Positions 1 to 4,903 of a stretch of DNA of 6,043 nucleotides are shown here, piece by piece. Positions within the stretch are counted from its first letter, which is position 1, and every line of letters begins with the position of its first letter. A model generated the notes under the pieces. That model was given only the letters and a program-made list of their open reading frames with translations, had not been told where the DNA came from and did not search any database. The translations under genes were made by a program, and so were the position numbers. The stretch comes from Bacteroidaceae bacterium (lineage in GTDB: Bacteria; Bacteroidota; Bacteroidia; Bacteroidales; Bacteroidaceae). The stretch is from the NCBI GenBank assembly GCA_017557475.1, contig JAFYYO010000313.1, positions 1 through 6,043 on the forward strand, read 5' to 3'.

Positions 1-10
1 CTAATTGAAC

Positions 11-28
11 AACTAGGCACACCTAGTT
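11..28. repeat. Short perfect inverted repeat, possible terminator hairpin
   Basis: AACTAGG (11-17) and CCTAGTT (22-28) form a perfect 7-bp stem with a 4-nt CACA loop, about 30 nt past the stop codon of the minus-strand gene that ends at 58. The position suits a transcript end or a 3' stabilising hairpin. No clear U-tract follows on the minus strand, so a classical intrinsic terminator is not well supported. Positions 1-57 contain no gene. Confidence 0.35.
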
Positions 29-57
29 AGAGAACGTTCCAAGTTATAAATGCCAAC

Positions 58-966
58 TTAGCGAGTGTTCTGCATGACAGCTCGGAAATACCCGACGCTA
101 TCGGCTATGCCGATGAAGGGGTCGTTCATGTCTTTCTCGTACTCGAGGCTGCAGGAGCCTTTGTAGCCGACCTTGCGAAGCATCTTGACGAACTTGGGGA
201 AGTCGATGATTCCCCTACCCAACTCGATGGCATGACCTGCTTTTGTGGACTCTGTGACGTCCTTCAGATGGATGTCGAAGACGCGCTTGGCATAACGTTT
301 CAGGTCCTTGATGGAGTCGGCTCCATAGCGAAGGTTATGACCGATGTCGAGGCACATTCCCATACGAGGGTCGCGGTCCTTGACATCTTCCCAAATCGAA
401 GTGGCATCGGGATAGAGCGGCATGTCGGGACCATGCAAGTGGATGGCATAACGGATGTTCGTCTCCTTCACTTTCTGCTCCACTCGGTCGAGCACCTGCT
501 TGTTGGGAACAGTATCGCCCCAAGTGCCTGGAACGCCCACTACGAGGTCCACTCCTACCCTCTGAGCATAGGCAAAAGCTGTATCCACAGCAGCAACATC
601 TTTCATATAGATAGGGCCTACGGCATAGCCAATCACATCGTGAGCAGCCAGTTTCTCCTTGAACTTGGCAATCTGTTCTGTGTCGGCATTCAAGGGCAAG
701 TGGAAGTCCTTGATGCAGAGGTAGTGGACGTCAATCTTCTTCATGAAGGCGAGTGTGGTGTCGAGGTCGAACTTCACGAAAGTGTAGCCAGCCATGCCGA
801 GGTGGAAGCTGGCCCCATCCCCGCTCCCTCTTTGGGGGAGTGCTTTTATTGTGGAGTTAGAAGACTCGGCCTTCTCCGAGGGAGAGTGACTTAAAAGCTC
901 TGATGGGGCTACTAATAATGCTACACTTGCAAGACTGCTGCGAAGGAATGTTCTGCGTTTCATCAT
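58..966 (-). CDS. Tat-exported sugar phosphate isomerase/epimerase-like TIM-barrel protein
   Basis: This encodes about 302 residues of the AP-endonuclease-2/xylose-isomerase-like TIM-barrel family. Counting from the second Met of the MM start, residues 1-25 look like a twin-arginine signal: KRRTFLRSS, then a hydrophobic stretch ending near SELLSHS. Export to the periplasm is therefore likely. The barrel begins near residue 52 (SFHLGMAGYTF). Likely metal and catalytic positions are in IHLHG (His175, His177), CLDIGH (Asp206, His209), DIHLKD (His232) and SLEYE (Glu274). LGRGIIDF (248-255) is also typical of the family. The substrate cannot be read; relatives act on sugars, keto-sugars or inosose. 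The start is placed at ATGATG (966-961) after an A-rich leader, because the upstream in-frame codons translate heptamer repeats. Residues 27-48, between signal and barrel, are encoded by hairpin-repeat DNA and are probably a disordered linker. Confidence 0.85.
   Translation of the reverse strand: MMKRRTFLRSSLASVALLVAPSELLSHSPSEKAESSNSTIKALPQRGSGDGASFHLGMAGYTFVKFDLDTTLAFMKKIDVHYLCIKDFHLPLNADTEQIAKFKEKLAAHDVIGYAVGPIYMKDVAAVDTAFAYAQRVGVDLVVGVPGTWGDTVPNKQVLDRVEQKVKETNIRYAIHLHGPDMPLYPDATSIWEDVKDRDPRMGMCLDIGHNLRYGADSIKDLKRYAKRVFDIHLKDVTESTKAGHAIELGRGIIDFPKFVKMLRKVGYKGSCSLEYEKDMNDPFIGIADSVGYFRAVMQNTR
822..890. repeat. Palindromic G/C-run repeats inside the linker of the Tat-exported protein
   Basis: Two or more small hairpins occur inside the coding sequence. 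CTCCC (824-828) pairs with GGGAG (836-840). CTCGG (865-869) pairs with CCGAG (876-880), competing with TCTCC (873-877) and GGAGA (881-885). Read on the minus strand, the first is a C-run/A-rich/G-run hairpin followed by a G-rich tail. This resembles the intergenic element at 2661-2690. The DNA encodes the low-complexity linker between signal peptide and barrel, so an interspersed repeat seems to have been absorbed into the reading frame. That origin is inferred. Confidence 0.45.
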
Positions 967-980
967 ATCTTTCTTTTGGG

Positions 981-1050
981 GACAACTGACGACGGACAAC
1001 GGAAAATGATTAAATCTGTAGTCTGTAGTCTGTGGTCTGTAGTCGTTAAT
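981..1050. repeat. Heptanucleotide repeat block in the leader of the minus-strand gene
   Basis: Ten consecutive 7-nt units run in unbroken phase. The left part has GACAACT, GACGACG and GACAACG (981-1001). Two degenerate units follow (1002-1015). The right part has CTGTAGT three times and CTGTGGT once (1016-1043), then CGTTAAT. The block lies between the predicted minus-strand -7 box (1066-1073) and the ATG at 966, so it should be transcribed as part of that gene's 5' leader. The CTGTAGT part is an inverted match to units downstream of the TIR-like gene. Confidence 0.85.
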
Positions 1051-1065
1051 GTTTGTTTCTGCCTG

Positions 1066-1073
1066 CAAATTTA
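1066..1073 (-). promoter_or_regulatory. Bacteroidetes-type -7 box for the minus-strand isomerase-like gene
   Basis: The minus strand reads TAAATTTG followed by C, an exact match to the TAnnTTTG -7 element of the Bacteroidetes primary sigma factor. Transcription would begin near 1059-1060 and give a leader of about 93 nt that contains the heptamer block. No clear -33 TTTG is visible at about 19-20 bp upstream; that position falls in the TTTTCAC repeats. Confidence 0.55.
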
Positions 1074-1088
1074 TAAAAAATCTTTTAT

Positions 1089-1116
1089 TTTTCACTTTTC
1101 ACTCTTCACTTTTCAC
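1089..1116. repeat. TTTTCAC heptanucleotide tandem repeat between divergent promoters
   Basis: Four contiguous 7-nt units are present: TTTTCAC twice, TCTTCAC, then TTTTCAC. Degenerate units flank them (CTTTTAT at 1082, TTATTTT at 1117). The tract sits between the minus-strand -7 box (1066-1073) and the plus-strand -7 box (1127-1134), covering the places where both -33 elements would be. A change in unit number would alter promoter geometry on both sides. Confidence 0.85.
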
Positions 1117-1126
1117 TTATTTTTCG

Positions 1127-1135
1127 TATCTTTGC
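1127..1135 (+). promoter_or_regulatory. Bacteroidetes-type -7 box for the TIR-like gene
   Basis: TATCTTTGC matches the TAnnTTTG -7 consensus exactly and lies 15-23 nt before the ATG at 1150. The transcript would start near 1140, leaving a leader of only about 10 nt that holds the purine-rich AAGAAGG (1141-1147). The -33 region is occupied by TTTTCAC heptamers and has no recognisable TTTG. Confidence 0.65.
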
Positions 1136-1149
1136 ACAAAAAGAAGGCT

Positions 1150-1677
1150 ATGAACACACATAAGACATACGTGGCTTACGATGCAACAGGCGTTCTGGAC
1201 CATGTGAACTCGAACCTGAAGACCTTCCAGCAACTGCATGCCTGGCAGCGAATGCATCCGGAACGCTTCCGCTTCCTGAACATCGATGAAATCTACTTCT
1301 CGAGCGAACACGACGACCTGGTGGACTCGACTGTGAAAACGCGTCTTATTGCTCTGATGGCTCAGGCTGACAACTTGCTTGTGCTGGTCTCTCCCGTCAC
1401 AAACGTGGAGTCACCCATGCTGAATTGGCAGATAAGCAGGGCCGTGAATCGTTTCCACCTGCCCGTCATCATCGCCTATGTGGGCAGGAGCCACTTGGAG
1501 GACGATGCTGTAGAGGAGAACTGGACTTGCCTGCCCAACAAGATACGCAAGTACATAGGTCGCGATAGTGCCCGTATGTGCCACATACCCCTCACTCAAG
1601 ACAAACTGGAACGCGCCCTCGGAACCTTCTCCGTAGGGGCTCAAACATATCCTTGGAACTCAACGACCATCTTTTAA
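1150..1677 (+). CDS. TIR-like domain protein (MTH538/ThsB-type fold)
   Basis: A 175-residue cytoplasmic protein with no signal peptide or membrane segment. It fits the TIR-like MTH538/DUF1863 pattern: a first strand KTYVAYDAT (5-13), a helix with SNLKTFQQLHAW (21-32), STVKTRLIALMAQADNLLVLV (60-80, helix then core strand), a T-x3-S turn (84-88), LNWQISRAV (91-99), and strand LPVIIAYV (104-111). In TIR NADases the corresponding helix carries the catalytic Glu (the W-x-x-x-E or W-E-I region). Here the apparent position is Gln94, so NAD cleavage by the standard mechanism is doubtful. The start at 1150 follows the promoter and AAGAAGG; upstream in-frame codons only translate repeats. It is the first gene of a plus-strand group with an AAA ATPase and a DUF4435 protein. 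TIR-like folds in such settings often serve in phage defence. The family call is by eye and the function is inferred. Confidence 0.6.
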   Translation: MNTHKTYVAYDATGVLDHVNSNLKTFQQLHAWQRMHPERFRFLNIDEIYFSSEHDDLVDSTVKTRLIALMAQADNLLVLVSPVTNVESPMLNWQISRAVNRFHLPVIIAYVGRSHLEDDAVEENWTCLPNKIRKYIGRDSARMCHIPLTQDKLERALGTFSVGAQTYPWNSTTIF

Positions 1678-1678
1678 G

Positions 1679-1748
1679 ACAACGGACTACGGACTACAGA
1701 CTACAGATTAAAGACTACAGACCACAGACAACAGAATAAAGATTACGG
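1679..1748. repeat. Heptanucleotide repeat block downstream of the TIR-like gene
   Basis: Ten 7-nt units in perfect phase follow the pattern A-N-N-A-(C/A)-(A/G)-G. The commonest unit is ACTACAG (1693, 1700 and 1714); variants include ACAACGG (1679), ACCACAG (1721), AATAAAG (1735) and ATTACGG (1742). The block begins one base after the TAA stop (1675-1677). The gap to the ATPase gene (1678-1830) holds no gene: it contains this block, a short GGACA-GT-TGTCC palindrome near 1754-1765, a G/C-rich stretch (1774-1787) and a second small heptamer pair. Confidence 0.85.
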
Positions 1749-1801
1749 GAATTGGACAGTTGTCCGTTGACTTCCCCTGCGGCCGTCGAGCTTTGCTTGT
1801 C

Positions 1802-1826
1802 GGTTGTCTGTTGTCAAAAAAAAAAA
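1802..1826. repeat. GTTGTC heptamer pair and A11 run before the ATPase start
   Basis: GGTTGTC (1802-1808) and TGTTGTC (1809-1815) are two in-phase heptamers directly followed by eleven A residues (1816-1826) and GACA before the ATG at 1831. The A run serves as the A-rich ribosome-binding leader usual in Bacteroidetes. The arrangement repeats that at the minus-strand gene, where GTTGTC-like heptamers end 14 nt before its ATG at 966; here the distance is 15 nt. Confidence 0.7.
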
Positions 1827-1830
1827 GACA

Positions 1831-2640
1831 ATGAACGGACAATACATTGAAAGCATCGAGATAGAATCCCTTTGGAACGGGCATAAGCACATTCGTTGGG
1901 ACTTGCAGCCAGGCGTGAACATCCTGAGCGGCGTGAATGGTGTGGGCAAAAGCACGATACTCAACCGTTGCATCATGCACCTCCTGGACATAGACAGAGA
2001 CACTCGCAAGCAAGATGGCGTGCACATCAAGTTCTTCCCCAACGATGCCAAGTCTGTGGACTTCGAGGTCATCAGAAGCTTCGACAGGCCAATGCTCTCA
2101 AGCGAGTTCATGAACAAGTTGACAGACACGCAGATGCAGACGGAACTCGACCTGCACATCTATCATCTTGGGCGCAAATGGCTCGACTATCAAGTCAACC
2201 TCTCGAACCGAATGGTAGAACTCTTCGCAAATAACGACCCTGAAGCCGCTGCCAAAGTTCAGGCGTTGGCCAACGAGAAGACGCACTTCCAGGACATTGT
2301 GGACGAACTCTTCCGTGAAACAGGAAAGACCATCAAACGAGACCAGAACGAACTCTACTTCGATAGTTACGGAGAAAGCATCTCGGCCTACAAACTCTCG
2401 AGTGGCGAGAAGCAGATGCTCATCATCCTGCTCACAGTTCTGGTGCAAAACAGAAAGCCTTTTGTACTCTTCATGGACGAGCCTGAAGTTAGCCTTCATG
2501 TCGAGTGGCAAGAACGTTTGCTTGAACTCGTGACAGACCTCAACCCGAATGTTCAAGTCATCCTCACAACCCACTCCCCTGCCGTCATCATGAATGGTTG
2601 GAGCGACAGAGTAACTGACGTGGAAGACATAGTGATATAA
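1831..2640 (+). CDS. Compact ABC/SMC-type AAA ATPase, AriA/OLD-like partner of a DUF4435 protein
   Basis: A 269-residue soluble ATPase with a full set of ABC-type motifs: Walker A GVNGVGKST (34-42, Lys40), signature LSSGEKQ (189-195), Walker B FVLFMDEPEVSLH (211-223, Asp216 and Glu217), and the H-switch TTHSP (246-250, His248). The short region at about 90-180 between Walker A and the signature is helical-looking and stands where larger relatives carry a coiled coil or lid. Related AAA15/AAA21 ATPases work with TOPRIM-type effectors in OLD, Gabija and PARIS defence systems. The DUF4435 gene begins 52 nt downstream, as in PARIS AriA-AriB. This protein is clearly shorter than AriA as I recall it, so a PARIS-related or separate lineage is more likely than a standard AriA. 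The ATG at 1831 is the only credible start; the upstream TTG at 1804 would translate the repeat. A DNA-repair or housekeeping role is possible. Confidence 0.8.
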   Translation: MNGQYIESIEIESLWNGHKHIRWDLQPGVNILSGVNGVGKSTILNRCIMHLLDIDRDTRKQDGVHIKFFPNDAKSVDFEVIRSFDRPMLSSEFMNKLTDTQMQTELDLHIYHLGRKWLDYQVNLSNRMVELFANNDPEAAAKVQALANEKTHFQDIVDELFRETGKTIKRDQNELYFDSYGESISAYKLSSGEKQMLIILLTVLVQNRKPFVLFMDEPEVSLHVEWQERLLELVTDLNPNVQVILTTHSPAVIMNGWSDRVTDVEDIVI

Positions 2641-2659
2641 TTGAAAATGATAATTGAAA
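2637..2659. repeat. 10-bp direct repeat in the ATPase-DUF4435 gap
   Basis: ATAATTGAAA occurs at 2637-2646 and again at 2650-2659, a 13-bp period. The first copy overlaps the ATPase stop codon. No function is apparent; it may be another degenerate short tandem repeat. Confidence 0.5.
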
Positions 2660-2660
2660 C

Positions 2661-2690
2661 CTGCCCTTTAAGGGAAGGTTTGGAAGGGTC
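2661..2690. repeat. Small palindromic C-run/G-run element between ATPase and DUF4435 genes
   Basis: CCCTTTAAGGG (2664-2674) is a near-perfect palindrome followed by a G-rich tail with GGAAGG and GGAAGGG, ending two nt before the ATG at 2693. There is no U-tract, so it is unlikely to be a terminator. It resembles in layout the hairpin plus G-rich tail in the coding linker at 822-840. Being G-rich and next to the start, it may supply the ribosome-binding segment of the DUF4435 gene. Confidence 0.5.
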
Positions 2691-2692
2691 TT

Positions 2693-3709
2693 ATGGCAAA
2701 ACGACTCCAGGAACATCTCAACTCCACTTACCTCGAGCTAGCACAAAAGCTTCGACCGAGGAACGCCGTACGAAAGATTGTGGCGTATGTGGAGAGCTAT
2801 GATGATGTCTTCTTCTGGCGTTCTGTCTTGCAAGACTTCGAGACCGACCGAATAAAGTTCCAAGTGATGCTTCCATCAAGGCAAACGCTCTGCAAAGGTA
2901 AGAAAGCTGCCCTGATGAACAGGCTTGGGCCTTCGCTTGGAGAATACATGATAGCCTGTGTGGATGCCGACTACGACTACCTTGTACAAGGTGCGACTCC
3001 AATAAGCCAGCAACTTCTTTCCTCACCTTTCATCCTGCATACCTACGCTTACGCCATCGAGAACTACCAATGCTATGCTCCGTCACTTCATACTGCTTGT
3101 GTGATGAGCACGCTAAACGACCGAACCATCCTTTCTCTCGAGGCTTTCATGGAAGAGTACAGCATCATCATTTGGCCGCTTTTCGTGTGGAGCATCTGGG
3201 CACACAAGTTCGGTCACGCCAGCACTTACAGCATCACGAACTTCACTCAGACAGTCACTTTCCACGATATCAACCCCTACAGTCCTGAGAAGTCTCTCGA
3301 ACATCTGCGCGACAAAGTCAACAAGCAAGTTGCCTGGTTGCAAAGAAGATATCCCAAAGCGAAGGATTCATACCTGAGTCTGCGAAAGAGTCTGCAGGAA
3401 GAGCTTGGCATTCGACCTGCTGACACATATTTATATATACAGGGACACGCTTTGATGGAAGGTGTCGTTTTGCCTCTGCTCCAACCTATTTGCAACATTC
3501 TTCGCAGGGAAAGGGAGAAGGAGATATCGCAGCTTGCCGTTCATAACCAGCAGAAACAAAACGAACTTTCCGGCTATCGTCACAGCCAATCCCCTATTGA
3601 ATTGATGCTTCGCAAAGGAACAGACTTCAAGCAAAGCGCTCCATACCAACTTCTTACGGCTGATATAGAGCGCCTTGTGGAAAGAATAAGCAAGCGCTTT
3701 ACTGCTTGA
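2693..3709 (+). CDS. DUF4435 (TOPRIM-like) protein, AriB-like putative effector nuclease
   Basis: A 338-residue protein recognisable as DUF4435. The N-terminal KIVAYVESYDDVFFW (28-42) is the VE-x3-D strand-turn in which Glu34 fits the TOPRIM acidic position. KGKKAAL (68-74) follows, then IACVDADYDYL (87-97) with the Asp91/Asp93 DxD pair, YAIENYQCY (120-128), and a late IQGH (249-252) also typical of the family. The C-terminal part (270-338) is charged and helical-looking. In PARIS, AriB carries this domain and is a TOPRIM nuclease held by the ATPase AriA; once released it cuts host tRNA and stops phage growth. The neighbouring ATPase makes the same kind of pair likely, but nuclease activity here is inferred. 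The ATG at 2693 follows a GGAAGGG-containing leader, 52 nt after the ATPase stop, so the two are probably co-transcribed. Its 3' end overlaps the convergent kinase gene by 11 bp. Confidence 0.75.
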   Translation: MAKRLQEHLNSTYLELAQKLRPRNAVRKIVAYVESYDDVFFWRSVLQDFETDRIKFQVMLPSRQTLCKGKKAALMNRLGPSLGEYMIACVDADYDYLVQGATPISQQLLSSPFILHTYAYAIENYQCYAPSLHTACVMSTLNDRTILSLEAFMEEYSIIIWPLFVWSIWAHKFGHASTYSITNFTQTVTFHDINPYSPEKSLEHLRDKVNKQVAWLQRRYPKAKDSYLSLRKSLQEELGIRPADTYLYIQGHALMEGVVLPLLQPICNILRREREKEISQLAVHNQQKQNELSGYRHSQSPIELMLRKGTDFKQSAPYQLLTADIERLVERISKRFTA

Positions 3710-4898
3710 TGTATTGGTCATAAAGCGCCTTCAACTGAGCAAACTTCTCGCCTTCTTTCTCTTCAAGATAGGTTCCGCCATAATAGAAGCAAGCGAAACC
3801 TCCTGAAACAATACCCCAACGGCAAGCCTCGACCAAGTCGAGAGAGAGTTGAGAGTTGAGAGATGAGAGCTTAGAGTTATATATCTGCTTAGCAATTGAG
3901 CCAATCACTCCGCCAGCAAAGTTATCGCCACAACCTGTGCTATCGCCTTTTTTTCCTTGCTTCAGAGCCTCTCCAACGGCTTTGGAAACTGGCATCGTCT
4001 GCTCCTCAACCTTGCCGAAAAGAGGGCTATCAGCCCAAAGATAGATGTTCTGAGCGCCCTTTGTAACGAGCACAGCACCAGTTCCTTTCTCGCGGAAGAA
4101 AGCAATTGCCGAGGGAATATCCTCAGTTCCACTTAGGCGAAGGGCTTCCTCGTGGTCCACAAGAAGCAGGTCTATGAACTTGTAACTCTCGTCGCTATCT
4201 CCCATGGGCCAGCGCTTCTCTGGATGCGCTTTCTCGTTAAGGAAATCATAAACCGTATTAACAACTGTAATCTTGCCTTTTGCCTTCGCCCTCTTGAGCA
4301 TCGGAAGCAGTCCTTGATGAATGCGAGGCACGAGAGCAGTCGAGCCGAAGACGCAGATATCGCTATCGTAGAAGCTCTCGTCAACCTCTTCAGGAAGGTA
4401 GTTCCACGATGCTCCGATGGTGTTCACGAAAGTCCTTTCCCCATGCCCATTATCGTAGTTCGGGTCGGAAAGAACGCTTGTGGAAGCCGTCTCGCAACCT
4501 TTCTCAACTCGATAATGGCTGAGGTCGAGCCTTGTTTGCTGAAGCTTCTGCAGGAGTTTGTCCGCCACTTCATCCTCACCTCTGCAACCATAGAAGCTAA
4601 CTTCACTCTCCTTGTAAGCCAACTGCGAAGCATTTATGAGCGCCACAATGCAGGGACCTCCCACATTTTCTTTCTTTGGCTCTTGTCCTTGAGTTAGTTG
4701 AGGAAGAATCTCTTTCGCAAATGATTGCCCGGAGAAACGTTCCAACTCTTCCTCAAAAGTCAGTTTGCCTGGCTCCAAACCTCCGTCACCAGCCTTCTTG
4801 CTCCAGTACTTGCGGAAAGCTTCCGACTGAAAATCAATATGGTCATAAATGCGATCGAGCAGGCAACACCCTACTCCACCAATACGAATCCTTGCCAT
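3699..4898 (-). CDS. PfkB (ribokinase) family carbohydrate kinase
   Basis: A 399-residue ATP-dependent sugar kinase. RIRIGGVGCCLLDRIY (3-18) opens the first strand. The C-terminal PfkB signature is GDSTGCGDNFAGG (318-330), with the anion-hole GCG and catalytic base Asp325. LLLVDHEEALRLSG (245-257) and AVLVTKGAQNIYL (275-287) are the usual core elements. It is longer than the common 300-330 residues; most of the extra length is near residues 24-80, before ENVGGPCIVALIN, plus a short insert at 341-353. The substrate is probably the ketose made by the isomerase encoded upstream, phosphorylated for the operon's aldolase. The ATG at 4898 is 5 nt past the isomerase stop; an upstream TTG (4934) is rejected. 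SKLSSLNSQLS (342-352) is encoded by heptamer repeats. The gene is the last of the operon, with no visible terminator before the convergent overlap. Confidence 0.88.
   Translation of the reverse strand: MARIRIGGVGCCLLDRIYDHIDFQSEAFRKYWSKKAGDGGLEPGKLTFEEELERFSGQSFAKEILPQLTQGQEPKKENVGGPCIVALINASQLAYKESEVSFYGCRGEDEVADKLLQKLQQTRLDLSHYRVEKGCETASTSVLSDPNYDNGHGERTFVNTIGASWNYLPEEVDESFYDSDICVFGSTALVPRIHQGLLPMLKRAKAKGKITVVNTVYDFLNEKAHPEKRWPMGDSDESYKFIDLLLVDHEEALRLSGTEDIPSAIAFFREKGTGAVLVTKGAQNIYLWADSPLFGKVEEQTMPVSKAVGEALKQGKKGDSTGCGDNFAGGVIGSIAKQIYNSKLSSLNSQLSLDLVEACRWGIVSGGFACFYYGGTYLEEKEGEKFAQLKALYDQYIKQ
3844..3878. repeat. GAGAGTT heptanucleotide repeat inside the kinase gene
   Basis: Five contiguous 7-nt units lie within the coding sequence: GAGAGTT twice, GAGAGAT, GAGAGCT, TAGAGTT. 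On the coding strand they read as AACTCTC-like units and encode Ser/Leu/Asn-rich residues at about 341-353. These fall between the helix after the catalytic motif (VIGSIAKQ) and the conserved-looking LDLVEACRWG helix. Since 7 is not a multiple of 3, gain or loss of one unit would shift the frame and truncate the last ~50 residues. Confidence 0.85.
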
Positions 4899-4903
4899 AC
4901 TAA

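Larger units (their letters stand above)
1023..1734. repeat. 28-bp imperfect inverted repeat flanking promoters and the TIR-like gene
   Basis: The left arm is 1023-1050 and the right arm is 1707-1734. The reverse complement of the left arm matches the right arm at 26 of 28 positions; the mismatches are C/A at the sixth base and T/A at the twenty-fourth. Each arm is four heptamers and belongs to a longer heptamer block. The arms enclose both divergent -7 boxes, the TTTTCAC tract and the whole TIR-like gene (about 656 bp between arms). Confidence 0.7.

Noticed and set aside
232..894. Long plus-strand reading frame opposite the isomerase-like gene
   Set aside because: It is antisense to a well-supported TIM-barrel protein with clear family motifs; the translation shows no recognisable domain and starts within the other gene.
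967..1095. N-terminal extension of the isomerase-like protein up to 1095
   Set aside because: It would translate heptamer repeats and the predicted promoter, and would put 43 residues before the twin-arginine signal, which should be at the N-terminus.
976..1149. N-terminal extension of the TIR-like protein from 976
   Set aside because: It starts at TTG, translates two repeat tracts and lies upstream of the predicted transcription start; the ATG at 1150 follows AAGAAGG and begins the first TIR strand.
981..1748. CRISPR array
   Set aside because: The repeat units are 7 nt, tandem and degenerate with no spacers, and no cas gene is present.
1788..1795. GAGCTTTG as a -7 box for the ATPase gene
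   Set aside because: It lacks the leading T of TAnnTTTG and has no supporting -33 element; AAGGTTTG at 2675-2682 before the DUF4435 gene fails in the same way.
2661..2690. Intrinsic terminator between the ATPase and DUF4435 genes
   Set aside because: The CCCTTTAAGGG palindrome is short and is followed by a G-rich sequence instead of a U-tract; it also directly abuts the next start codon.
4152..4697. Plus-strand reading frame of 181 codons opposite the kinase gene
   Set aside because: Antisense to a clear PfkB kinase, with no family motif or promoter; the same holds for the plus-strand frame at 4940-5407 opposite the D-lyxose isomerase.
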